Assembly: GCA_027596075.1 (NCBI GenBank)
Contig: JADGJC010000110.1
Location: 45,038 to 109,037, forward strand
DNA: 64,000 nt
Origin: Rhizophlyctis rosea
Lineage: Eukaryota > Chytridiomycota > Chytridiomycetes > Rhizophlyctidales > Rhizophlyctidaceae
Direction of reading: 5' to 3'
Shown piece after piece: positions 24,054 through 36,751 of the stretch. The notes below the pieces were generated by a model, which had not been told where the DNA came from, made no database searches, and saw nothing but the letters and a program-made list of their open reading frames with translations. The position numbers were made by a program, and so were the translations under genes. Position 1 is the stretch's first letter. Each line of letters begins with the position of its first letter.

Positions 24054-27000
24054 TTGTTTAGTGGCACAATTGAATTCCACCTACGGGGAGGTTACGGCGG
24101 CGATAACCTTTGACCCTTCTGACAAGGAGCAAGCACACATGCATGCCAAAAGAGATGTAGCTCATGGACATCATCTGTCTGCAGACATAGATTCACCACT
24201 CTGTCGTCGTGGCGCTGACCCCGGCTCGGCCCCAAGCCATTCCTGTGAGAATCAAAATGTGTGGAAAGACATAGAAAAGATAAACACTGCCAAGGAAGCA
24301 TAGTGTGGTTCGGATATCTCAGCCATTGTTATTGTCTCGCCTCAAAGATTTAGTTGCTAAAAAGAAGCGCGATGGTGCTCCATCTCGGTCCGTCCTGGGA
24401 CGTTGCGGAGCCCCGAGCTCCATCCATCTTGCTGCGTTTACGACAGGGACGGATGAGCGGAGGTGGAGAGCAGACAAAGAGCTCACGACTTGCTAAGAAT
24501 CGAGTAGTGAGGCTCACTTTGAAGGGCTGCTTGGCCCTTCTCAGTGTCAAATTATCCGACAGACATCGCTTTGATCGCACTGGATAATACTGGACTATTT
24601 TCATTATTCCGTGGTTATTTCGAAACTCTTTTTATCACTTTTTACAGTATGCTTCTGTGATGTCTTAGATGGCGCTAGCCGTGTCACTTCCAAAACTCCC
24701 TTTGAAATGCGCATCATGAGTTGATCAACGTGGTTGGGATACTCAACCACGAGTAATATGATATGGTTCTAGCAACATGGAGAAGAACGTTGCAGATCAT
24801 ACGCCACGCGGCCGTATATACAAAACGCATCACGGCTCGGGGTGAGTTGTGGACCCCGCCGGCTGATGCCACGGTATCTGCCAGTTTCAGTCAGGCAGTC
24901 CTGATGCCAGGTTGTGCAATGGACGTGAGGTTGGGACTCGGGGGCCCATTGGATCGAATGAGTGTTCGACAGTAATTCAAGACAATGAACCGTCTACACC
25001 GCAAACCTCTCCAGTATGCGGTCGCCATTTTCTTAAAGTTGGAAGGTCGGGTGTTACAGAATCTGGCGGTACTGTCCGCCGCCCCATCTTTTGGTACGAT
25101 GTGTATCTCATGAATTCATGCTCCACAAGTCATCCTTGTTCTCCGAGCTGCAAAGCAGTAACAATGATTCCTCTCTATAAAAGAGGTATCAGATGACAAA
25201 GAGATGTTCCGGTCATGGACTCATTAAATAGGTCATACGCGAAGGAGATGCAGTTAGACATTTCAGCATCAAAGAGCGCACGCCCTCCTTTCACTCTCTG
25301 CCTTCGAGGGGACCGTCACCCCAGTAGTAACCAGTATCTTGACACTCATGGGTTTGCGCAGTGCGGGACATCATATTATTGTTCAATCCTTTATCTGTGA
25401 TGAGAACTACTTGATCGAGTTTGATTGCTTCAGTGGTAATAACAGAACGCAAAGACACACATTCTACAGATGTGCGCTTATCCCGTATTCCTAGATATTC
25501 CACAGATCTGCGCTTATCCCGTAATCCTAGAAAGACGTTGCTGAAAAGTTTTGAATCGGTAATTCCTCAAACTCATATGGAGAACGTTTGTGACGCAGGA
25601 ATCTTGGCCAGACGCAGCAGATCAGATGACACAGCATTAGTTACCTCCTCCAAATCCCCGGATATGTTGCGCGTGTTGAAAACTACAACATCTCCCTCAA
25701 GTACCCGTTCCGCAACGGCTTGCCGGTCCATGCAGGTCCTTGACGACGCTGATCCGGACGGACACTTGTTTCGAACAGCCAGTCCTCACACACTTCTTTT
25801 TGTTCAAATTGGCAGTTGTCACATCAGGATCTACTCACCATCAAACGGCACAAAAATGATCAGTAACGCGCAGGGCGCCAGTGAGAGGACTAAATCTCTT
25901 CTGTCTATGCTGCTGACATGGCCAATGGAGAGAGGGGCGCAAAAACAGGTTAACACACTTTCAGCGTTCGTCGGATTTCGTACCCATCCGTCTTGACAAG
26001 TTCATAAGCCGGTCCACACCAGCAACCCAGTGGCTGACCGTAAAACCTGTGGGTGGGTTCAAGACATGGCCTCTCGCCAATCACCATACAGACATGGAAT
26101 TCATTATGAATGTGGTTCGATGGATATGTCGTGTATTGAACGCACGCTGTCAGTTGCTATCCATCCATTGGGTTTCTTCAATGTCGATGCATCCCTTTCG
26201 CCGCCGCTGTGTTCACCTGCACGGTACCAGTGCCGGTGTTCAGGTGGCTGACTTTCAACTTAACCCTTAATATCTGTTTATATGTGCGTCTCTGTAAGAT
26301 ATGGCAGAAAAGAAAGCGCTGGGTTGTCTGATTCGATAGCGTCCAAGTCAGGCCAGGTCAGACCGCGACAGACTCTGCAAGACAAGCTAGGAGGATCATT
26401 TCGGTTGCTGTGATGAAGAAAGCTTCAGACCTTCGGCAGGTCTGGAATTGCCCCCATGACGGGTAGAGGATTATCCATAAATACTAAAGTGAACCTCCGA
26501 ATTGTCTAATATCTCTACTCCTGTTTTTTGTCCCGCTCAGGAATCAGCGGACTAATTGCCGTTGAATCAAAAGCTGACTGAGCTGAGCATTGGCCATTGC
26601 GCCACGCCAGCTTCAATGCTGAACTATTAATAAATCCATATCCGGATGACGAAGCACCGCTGAGCAACTCAGAGCATGTACAATAAAACAGCATCGACAG
26701 TCCATCCCTACATAACTTGTTGTAGCATCTCATTGGAAGAGTCATGTCAAAAACGGGGCCCTAACAACCTCGAGCTTAAGCCTGCTTGCTGGGAGTTGGG
26801 CGACAAGTGTCCATGATTGCGTACAACCGCTAAAAAGGGAAAAGGAACAAGCGAGAGCACTCGAACATTGGAGCTTCCAAATCCTTTCGCTTTTGATGGA
26901 GGGCTCAATGTCAGAAAAAGGACACGCGACCGACGGCTGGTAAAATTCTGATTGGATGCCCAACTGAGGGGTCATAAGCCTTCGGCGACGCCCGCGGGGG

Positions 27001-28765
27001 CCTCTTTAGAGCGGGAGGGGTTTTCATCCCATCATAACTACACCTGCCAGCCCACATATATGCCAGAGGTGACCAATCAGTGATGCAGTGAGTTGCGAAT
27101 AGGTGTTGCCCAAGGTATGGGGACGGATGGCATTGGTGGAGGGACCAGAAATAGAGGATGAGTTCTGAAGGCTGAAATAAAGCCCCATCTCCCTCCACGT
27201 AACTCTGGAGGTGCCCGGATCCGTAACCACTTCTCCATCACTTTTTGTTATGTCAAAGATTTGGAAACAAATGTTGCGCGAGGCCTAAACATGACTGTCA
27301 CATGAGAGCGCCATCGTGGGTGCCCTCCATGTCTTCGTGGGGGATACAAGCAAAGGTATCATTCCAAAAAGTGAAGTGTGGCTGTATTAAGAACTCAATT
27401 GAGAAACGCTTTAGTAATGTTGAGCGGCATGGGCGCATCGAAGTCCCAAATGAGAGCGACATGATGTCAGATTGACAACTCTCAATAGCGGTGGCCGAGG
27501 CCTTGAATGTCACGGACAGCAAAAAACATCCGACGCAATAAACATTGCAGGATTGGGTGCCTTCAGCCACAATTTGAAGGGGTTTGGTCAATACACTGGG
27601 CCGTTCTCATATGCATACCACGCAAGTTCCGAGGACTGCATCCACTGCTGTGGGCGGGCGAGTGATTGGTCGTGCTCCAATCCGTCCAATGGAATATTGT
27701 GAATGAAGACCAGATTTTCCCAGCCAGCATCTTCGAAGACTTTGAGGATGGGGCTTGCTACTTACCTTCACCAGCCTTCCCCTCCGCGGCCGTTGGTGGG
27801 TTATTTTAGAGTGCGCGTAGCAGTGACATTCTGATCCGGGATACATCGAGCAGAACGTGAGGTTGTCGGTCTTGCAACTGACGACATCCATAGCCTCCGG
27901 CTTTCGGTTTCTTCTTCGGCGTCTCAACAAGTCGTACCCTGCGGCCGGTACTCTGGAAGGCAGATGTTGCTGTACGTAGCACACAATGTTCAAAAGTCGC
28001 TCATCGTACTCAGCGTGACTACAGAGCCTCTGGACCTTTATTGAGCGATCAATTGATCAATACCAAATCCGAGTTTTGAAATACAAAGGAATCGCGTTCT
28101 TCCTATGGTTTTAGCGGCCCGATGAGCAATCGTTCATCCTATAGCGTAATTCGCGGATGGGGATGCCACTTGTGACTAAGTGCCTCACGCAGTCCCTTTC
28201 GACTCATGGCTGTGCTACCAAACCGTTTTTTGCGATATACTGGACCCAATGTCTATATTCCTGATCCTCTGACAATAGACCATCAATTTTCCAGTAGGAC
28301 ATGAATTCAGCGTCAACACAATTTGCCTACAAAAAGGCCTCCCCCTACTCTCGATGAGGGGATGAAGCATGTAGTAATCCAATAACTCCAGCTTTCTTTT
28401 GAGTGTTTCAAGCTTTCATTCACCAATTATGCTCGAATTCATGTACGTGCATCCTATGCTTACCCACAGAATCACCAGGAATGGATCCTGATGCAATATG
28501 GACATCAGCATCTCAAAAAAAATTGCTATCCACATCATTGGATGGCTCGTCTTCTGCTGATAGCCGCCAGACGCCATGCATGCGACCAAAAGGTCGTTCT
28601 TACAAAAATGGTGGGTGTGGTCATGTCCCACCTTTTCTTTCGATCTACTCCTTCCGTCACCCCTACATATTGCCCGTTTTGTAGGACTTTTGTATTGACA
28701 CCCTCTGGGTTGACTCAACCACCCATGTAGGCCCTTGAGCGTTCAAAAAGATGCGAAGATGGCGG
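24054..28765. other. gene desert, middle part
   Basis: There is no supported gene. A 31-37 bp imperfect direct repeat lies around 25462-25530, inside a 191-codon frame (25421-25996). That frame has no family signature and is not called. Confidence 0.45.
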
Positions 28766-29256
28766 ATCCTCTGGAAACCACGGGGCACTGCAAGCAGTGT
28801 TTAAAAATTGCCGGCCCTGCAACAGCACCCTCCGACAGCGCTGGTGAAGCCAGCTGCATGCAGCACTGCCTGCAGCGCTGTTGGAGAGTGCTGTTGCATC
28901 GCTGCAGCAGGCACTGTTGGAGGTGCTGCTGCAGGCGGGGCAGCAGCACTGCTTGTAAGTTTCAGCTATGAATCAAACAACCTTTCCTCAACTTTTCAAT
29001 ACGGTGTGATGGAACAGTGGAAGTGGCGTCAGTAACTCATGTCAAGGGCCTGGGTTTGAACCCCGTTGGCCCTTTTTTCTTTTGGCATCGCCAGAACCCC
29101 GCTGTTGGCAGTGCTGCAAGCATCAATGTTGTGCGGCGATGCATGCAGCGCCACGCTGCAAGCAGTGTTGGGTATCGCATGTTGACAGCGCTGTAGCAGG
29201 ACTGTCCCATCGCCGTAGCAGCGCTTTTATTCACCAGGAAGTGGTTTCCAGATGAT
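28766..29256. mobile_element. 491-bp non-autonomous element with terminal inverted repeats
   Basis: The ends are inverted copies matching at 15 of 16 bases: ATCCTCTGGAAACCAC at 28766-28781 and GTGGTTTCCAGATGAT at 29241-29256. The interior contains two clusters of short CAGCGCTG/GCTGC words (28800-28965 and 29100-29225) able to fold into many small hairpins. Between them sits a tRNA-like Pol III core. No coding frame is convincing, and I see no clear target-site duplication. It could be a MITE, a foldback element or a SINE-like insertion. A partial relative lies at 23.6-24.05 kb. Confidence 0.5.
29010..29078 (+). ncRNA. tRNA-derived Pol III unit (A box, B box, T6), not a functional tRNA
   Basis: TGGAACAGTGG at 29010-29020 fits a Pol III A box with one or two mismatches. 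GGGTTTGAACCC at 29052-29063 fits a B box, and a T6 terminator is at 29073-29078. The 31-bp gap between the boxes and the segment GCGTCAGTAACTCATG resemble an elongator tRNA-Met body. The acceptor arms do not pair and the T stem has a mismatch, so this is a tRNA relic or a SINE-type promoter rather than a working tRNA. Confidence 0.38.
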
Positions 29257-32200
29257 CTAGCTGTAGCCGAGGCTATGGTAAGAGGGCAGGGATCATCCCA
29301 TTGATAGCTCAATGAAGGAAGCAGACCCAATGGAAGGGCTTGTTCAGCACGGGACGACGCCCGGAAACACTGAACTCCCTCAAACATCTCTATACACATT
29401 CAGGACGTTCATCTCCCGCTTTTTGAGAACTACGCAACAATCACTTTGATATCCCTGGCCATATGGCCTCCGGCTGTGGATCTGACCGTGAAGGCCAGAA
29501 TTTTTCGGTTGCAACAAGAAAGTCCGCGGGGTAAAATGGGTGGTGTCTTCAGGTACGGTAATGCAGTTGATCAACGTCCATTTCGATCCAAAGCATATGG
29601 GAAATACGCAAATTAGCAGTTCGTTGGCGCTCGGCGTCATTAATGGTCACGCCGAGGGACTGATGATCAAAACGGAGCAGCAAGAGATGAATTCCATTTG
29701 GCCGTGCGTTGGAGGGGCAGTTGTTCACGTTGAGCAACACTGGCTCGGTTTAGCGCGAATAGCTGCACATTGTATCTTTTCCACATGGGTATGCGTGATA
29801 TCATTTTTATCAAATTTTTATCTCGTGGCTAATCGTGAATCAGATTTGTGCAGTGGCACCTTAACCAAATCCTTTTAACGAATGAACAGAAAATTATCAA
29901 CGTCCTTGCAACTCCAGACAAGGTGGCATGCAAAGACGACATATGAACATGACACCTGGTGTGAGAGGCTTGAAGTACAATCCCCGCTTCAGTTGAAAGC
30001 CCATCGTGTTCACTCAATTTTTCATCTGGCGCTTCGGTGGGATTCTGGCATGCTTCCGCCATCGCTTTGTGGCCAAAGTAAAGAATTCCAAATATTATCT
30101 GCTCAGAAATTCGCAAGTGGGAGGATGAGATAAGGTTGCTTTGGCCAGGAGATAGTAATGGAATATGATGGCAGCTCTCGCTTCCTGCATACTTCAGATA
30201 GGTCGGCGGATACAGAGAGGTAAGAGAACAGGTCAAAATCAAAACAGCCACATTAGACGGGTTACTGAGTAACCATATTCCCTTCAATGGTTTTTGGAGG
30301 TAATGTAAACAGTGTAGTCAGAGTCTTGCGAGGCTATGTTCTATGAATTACAAACTTTTCCAATGAGCTCTCTTGCAAGCCCGTGCAGTGCACACAAGCA
30401 GCATCTCAGGTCAACATTCCTTTTGTCAACGTTTCACCTGCCCGTGGACATAGGAACTTCGCCTGTCGGTGTGGCTTTGCATATCACACATCATTCTCAA
30501 CTCAATCTGCGGCAGAGTCGGTACGAACAGGCAGAGGAACGTGGGTTGTCCAGCAATTTCAAGGGTCCTGAAACTCCCCTTTGCAATTGACACGCGAAGA
30601 GCCCTTTCCCTCACTTGCATGTGACGAGTGGATTGATTGTGAAAGCATGTGGTCAACACAATTTCAAACACAAATGCAAGGCGGACTTTGACGTGATCAC
30701 CCATGCACTCTTTCACGTAGACTCACATGCCATCCCAATACGTTACATATAGGCCACTCTTTTTTTGGTTGCTTGAATGTGAAAGAGTATTCACCGGCGT
30801 GCCATTGACTTCATTAGTTCAATCAGGAGAGGAGATGCTGGGTGCTTTCACGGCAAACGCTTCGGTATCAGGAGAAAAACTACACGGACAGCCTGTGCAG
30901 ATTGTGATTTACCTATCTTTCCCAAGACTAAACATGCGGGATAGGCCTTCCTAGTCAATAATTTCAGTTGGTGTCAATCTTTGACCAGAATGGCGAACCT
31001 TGCCTTACCGCCGGGGGGTTCAATGTAGCTGAAAGACATTGTTGCAGATTGTTTCCTGCCCACAACCGATTACCCGGTCAGGCGGTTGAGCCGCCTTCTC
31101 TGCCAGATTAGATGTGCGTTACGTCTGCAATGGGTAGCCTGCATCCAGCACGTAGTTTTGTTTGTGGCGGAATTCTGCAACCATATCGTGTTGACAGCGT
31201 TTCTTGATACTCAGTTTCGTATTCATTTCCGGATGTGCTCATGGTTAGGTGCAATCAAGGGTGTGGGCAAATGCTGATATTCTCCATTGGGTCCCATCGC
31301 AGACGTTAGCTGGTCATCGACTGTTGGAACAGTCAAAAATGTTCAACATTTTGTGTCAGGCAGCAGAGAGCTGAGTGCTGGATCAAACGTGTACAAGTGA
31401 ATCCGGAACCCTTTCTTCACCGACTTGAACTTGTGGGGACTCAGATTGCAAAAGGCGCAATCTTCTCAGTGCACATGCTGCTATCCCCCTGACCGGTTAT
31501 TGCTGATTGGAGGCCACTAACAAACTTTGATATGTCTGGAACAAGGTCACACATGAGATGCTGACCATTGATATGCTTTCCGCTTGGTCCCGTTTTTGGA
31601 AAGAAAAAGAAGGGTTGGACCAACATCTCACAGTCCACTCTCAGGAACATTCGACCACCATGAGCAGAATCTGACTGTTCCATCAAGACCCAAACATTTG
31701 ATTTTTTAAATGCACCCCTTGATCCACGCAGCTATTGGCGCAGTTTGTACTGAGCGCCGTGTATATAACACGCAAAACGCACATGATCTGGACAGAAAGA
31801 TGTCGCACTTCCCTCACGAATGCTTGGGACCGTCATGGAAACGAATCACAAACTGGTTTTACCTACTGATCTGCTCCATGTGAGGACTCCATTGTCTATG
31901 TATCTGACTCTGGAATTTCAGTACCCACCGGGCTCCTCATCCCAACCATGGCAGCTTTCGTCCTGCCGGATACACCATCTAGTATAATTTTCAAAACAAG
32001 CTCACACCTCAACTCTCCAAGTAGCTAATGAGCATACAAGTCAACGGTCGTTCCATTCAGTCTGACAGACACCAAGCTGAGCATCCGAAGGTTAGCGTCC
32101 TGTGCTCCGTGACGGTTTATGTTTGCTCTTTTCACACGTTTTGCCACAAAGTTGTCGCCAAAACATCCCGACCCGGAGGCAACAAACGGTTAAGAAATCT

Positions 32201-33297
32201 GTCGTGATGTTGCAATGCAAGGAAAATGGTACTCTGGACCAACGGTTCTGGCGGTGCATTTGGGTAAATTGAAAAAATTTGCGTGATCTGATTAGTCAGA
32301 CTTCATGTTTGTGTGGATTTATGTTTTTCAACCCCCCTGCCACCCCCGTATAGATTTCGCATAGAGAATATGTTCATGTGTGGTCATTTATGTTTTATGA
32401 AATGTGTTTACGCAAAAACGCGGGTTACGGGAGCTGCCCAATCAGTCAAGTTCACATTTGGATCGTATTGACCGACAATGTTGCGAGATGCCGCTTCTAC
32501 CAATCAATCTGCCTAAAGACGGGGAGTCTGATATCTTTTCCTTGAGGTGGTCAGCGGTGCGACATTCGCTTTATGTGTCATGACGACGGGGAACTGCACC
32601 CTTTCAATGGCAGACTGACTGAAGAATGCAATATATTCCATGCGAACAGTACGTTCAATAGATTATGAAAGCCACTTCGACTGGTTTACAGCATCCGGCT
32701 AATCAAATGCAAACCCGGATTGTGATTCGAGAAGTCGCACTTATGGAAGGTAAATGAACATTCCCTTTTCCAATACAGGCTTTACCGCCCACAAAAGAGA
32801 TGCCGCTGATCTACATGCATAGGATCCTTGGTATACGGATATCATGGACATCACACCTTGAAAGCGAATAATGGGAACGCCGTAAGACAGGCCATTGTTG
32901 CACTCATGTGTGCGCCAGTGAATGTGATTTTGCGTTCACATGTTGATGAAGACGAATCAAGTGCAAAAAGATACTCTCTCCGCCAACCACCAGCGCACAG
33001 ATGTCAATATCATCGCCGTCCCCACCGATACTCCAAACAGATATGGTCATAAGTAAATCAGATATTCAGTACATGATAAGAATGTAATACAAATGGATGT
33101 AATACAAAAATTAGAAGAATATGCCTAGATAATACCAAAACCGCAGACGTAACCAGACGATATGATATCTGTCCTATTTGCTAAATACCTAACAGTAGCA
33201 TGGACGAACATTTCCTCGAGATCTAAATCTAATACAATCAGCATATCAATGAGGCCCGTTCCTTAGCATGGTGACCCCCAAAGTAAATCGCTGCCAT
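29257..33297. other. gene desert, right part
   Basis: The frames are short and show no motif or plausible splicing. I see no rRNA, tRNA or transposase signature. Confidence 0.45.
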
Positions 33298-34260
33298 CTA
33301 CTTTCCCAGAACGAAAACAACTGGCTCAGCAGTGTCGGCGTCGGTATCGGCGGTGTCAGCAACGGGGATGAGGATGGGCTCATCGGCAGGGGTATCGGTG
33401 GGGACATCGGCGGAAACATCGGCGATGGCAACCCTACGCTCCCTGGTAGGAGGGACGCAAGTCACGGAAGCAGAACAGATACCACGATCAACCCGGCAAT
33501 TGGAGAGGACGCAAGAGTAACCGGCCGGAATGGTGGCGGGAGCGTTCCAATAGCTGATGCACTGATAGGGATATTCTCGGTTGAGGGAGATGCCGTCGGT
33601 GATTCCGGTCACTCTGCTGGTCTCGCCAGGGAAAATGGTGGTCAATGCATTGATGTGCATGGTCGGTCCTCCGAAGGTAGTGCGGAAGGAGCAAGTGTTA
33701 CGAACGTAGTTGTTGTTGAATGTGACGTCGGAACGGCCCCTGAACGAGGTGACACTGAGAATGTATGGGGGGGCATTCACGATGGACGGACGGGCGAGAA
33801 TACCGGCGACGGCGAGTGCATCGGGGACGGGGGCCGCATCGGCGACGGCAGACACATCGGCGACGGCGGGCAGTTCGGCAATGGCGGCACCGCGCGGCCT
33901 GGTACCAGGGGTGGTGAAGCCCCCTCCACGGGGCCTGGTAGGAGGGGTGCAAGTTACGGTAGCGGTACAGGTCCTAGGAGTGTGCTGACAGTTGGAGATG
34001 ACACAAGTGTAACCGGCTGGGATGGTACCGGGACTGGTCCACTCGCTCCAGCAGGAACTTTGAGAGCCGCGGTTGAGAAAGATGCCGGCGGTGAGGTCAT
34101 CCCAGATGGTGCGTTGGCCATTCATGACGGCAGTGTCGAGGTTTGCGATGATGTCAACGCGGAAGGGGCACTGATTGGTGACGACATTGCGGTGGAAGGT
34201 GACCTCGGAATGGCCTTGGTAGCCGGTGCTGTGAACGATCAATCCTTGGGCTCTGGACAT
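33298..34260 (-). CDS. protein with two copies of an undescribed Cys-containing domain
   Basis: A single coding exon gives 320 residues from the ATG at 34260. The frame is open further upstream, but a GTAACT donor and a CAG acceptor just before the ATG suggest a 5'-UTR intron. Residues about 7-105 and 165-290 are tandem homologues. Each starts S(T/V)..(Y/F)(Q/R)G.S(E/D)VTF, has an N.C.FR segment and a region with GI(F/S)LNR. Each then has IPAGY(T/S)CV(I/L)SNC, followed by (T/S)A(T/S)VTC(T/V)PPTR. At least four cysteines per copy are conserved, suggesting disulfides or metal binding. The linker and C-terminus are Ala/Val/Asp/Pro-rich (ADVSAVADAAPVPDALAVAG), with repeats of ADT/ADV. I see no signal peptide at this start. 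Not recognised; it resembles beta-sandwich lectin-like or carbohydrate-binding proteins only in general style. Confidence 0.72.
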   Translation of the reverse strand: MSRAQGLIVHSTGYQGHSEVTFHRNVVTNQCPFRVDIIANLDTAVMNGQRTIWDDLTAGIFLNRGSQSSCWSEWTSPGTIPAGYTCVISNCQHTPRTCTATVTCTPPTRPRGGGFTTPGTRPRGAAIAELPAVADVSAVADAAPVPDALAVAGILARPSIVNAPPYILSVTSFRGRSDVTFNNNYVRNTCSFRTTFGGPTMHINALTTIFPGETSRVTGITDGISLNREYPYQCISYWNAPATIPAGYSCVLSNCRVDRGICSASVTCVPPTRERRVAIADVSADVPTDTPADEPILIPVADTADTDADTAEPVVFVLGK

Positions 34261-36667
34261 GTTTGTGGTTTCTGATTTGACCTGTTTGATCCGATTTGAA
34301 CAAAGAGTCACATAGAGATTACAAAACACGAATTGTAGTTACCTTTGTGATTTGAGGGGTGTGAGGTTGAGCTTGCAACCTATGGATTGGTGACGATAGG
34401 TTTGGGTTTGAATAGTCGAGGCAGTGGAGGTGAGCCTGAGTGTTGGTGGGGAAGGCTGACTGAAGGCTGACGGACGACAATCTGAGGGACTGAGGTTGGG
34501 TTTCCTTTTTATAGGCCGAAGGGCAGGCACCGCATCTCCGATGGAGTTTGAAAAAGGGCCTCGACGAGCACCATCCCAAGTTGGCAACAAATAAAACACA
34601 GAAAACCTAAAAACTACTTCACCCATGAGTATTCTTTGGTTGGTTGAGAAAGTGACAGAAGCGGAAAACGCTCCTTCTCATGTGTTGACGAAAGGGTCCG
34701 ACGTGTGTCTTGCAAGAAAATGACGTCCATATGTATTACTAAGTTTTTGATGGGTGAAGGAAACCATCGCATAAGCTCTCTTCCCTTGGTTCTTTCGGGC
34801 GAGAATGGTGTTGGTGTGATTTGCAGGCACTGTGACAAGGCAATCCAGATATTATCCCGATTCAGAAACCAAGCAAGAGCGCCAGGCGCAGGTGGAGTCG
34901 AATGTTTTGCGAATGGAATGGTGTTAGTGACTGCAGCGAGTGCAGGTGCGGAGGAAGGACCGTGGAAGGTCATGCGGCGGTGACGGCGGCCGGCCCGGAA
35001 TGCCATGCGAGGGAGATGAAAAGTGAAGATAACTCACATTCTCATGGCCATGCAAGCCGGACGCGTTCCCGCTGAAACATCATGCACATTATGGCGATCC
35101 TTCGGATGCTGAAGCCACACGTCCAAGCTTGGGAAGCTAAGTGTCGCGATCACAGCATCTTGCACAATCCATACTCATGCCATGTTTCATCCTCAGCCTC
35201 CATGAGCCCACGTTGCTGCGTGCCGAAAATAAGGTTTTGAAACGGTGCTTTCTATTCGGATTCACATTCTTTATTTGATGATCTGCAACATGGGATGACC
35301 TTGTTGATGGAAACGGTATGAAACAGTGAGACGGCTTTTCACCAAACTTTATTAATGAGCATTCTTCAAACCTTATCGTGGCTTTCATGATTCTCAAGAT
35401 CGAAACCAACATAGAATTCCATTCAAGCCCTTTTCAAACAGACCTTCAGCAAAATATTCTTACGTAATCATCATGGATGGGGAATTGGTGGCCAAGCTGG
35501 GGCCTGCCGAGTCCTTGCCCGCAGGAATCAGTGCAAAACAAAAAAGGATCCCTCAACCGATTGCTTTCCGATTGTTTGCAACGGTTGAGCACAATATTTC
35601 GCTTTGAGAGGAACGGCCGCGAGTAGCCTCTATTTTCAAAGCTGCAAATACTTATGGTCTTTTGATGGCGGAAGTGAATCGGTGGTTCCTGAATATGCCG
35701 CGCAGCACGGACTTCACTCTAACTAAGATACTCTTTTGAAGATTCATTATGGCAACAAACATGAAATTGATTATGCATGAGCCATGACCGGATGTGGATA
35801 TCGTCATTTGCCATTCGTCTTGATAAGCGGTAATTGGCATCCCTGCAACGTTGCGGCAGTGAGCTCAAGATTTTGGCGCATAGGCGTTTTTGGGCAAATA
35901 AACACTCTAATATGATTCTTCCTACTGTGCATTAAGAAAGAGCGCGACGTTTGCTATGATCAGAATCCCCAAAGGGGCCGCGAACGGTCTTACAAATGGA
36001 AGATTCTTTGAAAACCTGAGCTTTTGGATGACATCTGGCTTCAAAGGATTGACGGTCGCGACTTGGCGAGACAGATCAAGTGGAAGGGACTGCTTTTAAA
36101 TATCTATACAGCTTGACCGAAGTCTCCACCCGGAGATTAGAGAAGAAGCTTACCTTGATGCTTTTTTTTCATTTTGAATGCCGCCGTCGGTTCAGGGTGG
36201 AAGGGGTGATACTCACCAAACTGTGCATTTTCAAGATGGCTCAAGAGGCCAAGGTTTGTCTCATCCATATTTTCACCTCTGTAACTCCATTTCTCCCTCA
36301 TACGACTTGTGTGATATCATGATATGATAAAGTTGTGAGCCATTCACGTTGAACCACCGATTTTGCAACAGCCGTGTCCTGGAGGTGGTGCACTGCCAAG
36401 CTCTATGACTTTGGCACGGCTTAGCGCATATTAGCTGGGCGTGCTTGTCCCCTGCGAAACGCCCAATGAATATCAACCTTTATCTGATTTAGCGATTTCA
36501 GGCGGTGCTGTGTAACATCCCGCATGAATACACATTCAACTTTGCCTTCCTGGTCCCCTCCGCCCCAAATTTACACTTTCGCAGCTCCCACAACAGCTCA
36601 CAATTTTCTAACAAAATCAGAAAATCGTGGAGAACATGCGCCAATTGGTATTAGTGGATCGGCTGAT
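34261..36667. other. 5' flank of the two-domain gene plus intergenic sequence
   Basis: Apart from the promoter near 34.5 kb I see no supported gene. The frames on both strands between 34.3 and 36.6 kb lack motifs and splice coherence. Confidence 0.45.
34506..34513 (-). promoter_or_regulatory. TATA box of the two-domain protein gene
   Basis: TATAAAAA is read on the minus strand, about 245 bp before the ATG at 34260. That distance fits a leader containing a short intron. Confidence 0.5.
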
Positions 36668-36751
36668 ATGGACAAGCATCGAAGGAACGTCGTGATCATA
36701 GACGACGGTGGCACCGGCAAGAGCTGCATGTTCCATTTTCAGATATTTTAG
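36668..36751 (+). pseudogene. relic of a Rho/Cdc42-type GTPase first exon
   Basis: The 27-codon frame begins at an ATG and reads RRNVVIIDDGGTGKSCMF before a stop. Rho GTPases begin almost identically, with a short N-terminus, RRKLVxxG and then DGGxGKTC. The P-loop core GGTGKSC is retained, but the first loop glycine is Asp and translation stops soon after the loop. No further exons with switch II (DTAGQE), NKxD or SAK motifs are found nearby. I interpret it as a truncated gene copy; a chance P-loop match is possible. Confidence 0.38.

Noticed and set aside
25421..25996. 191-codon forward frame containing a short internal repeat
   Set aside because: The repeat STDVRLSR/STDLRLSR comes from a small tandem duplication. 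No family motif, neighbouring exon or promoter was seen.
33268..34275. 335-codon forward frame with GDG/IGGDIGG-rich product
   Set aside because: It is the antisense shadow of the two-domain minus-strand gene. The glycine/aspartate repeats arise from GC-rich codons for Ala/Val/Asp on the other strand.
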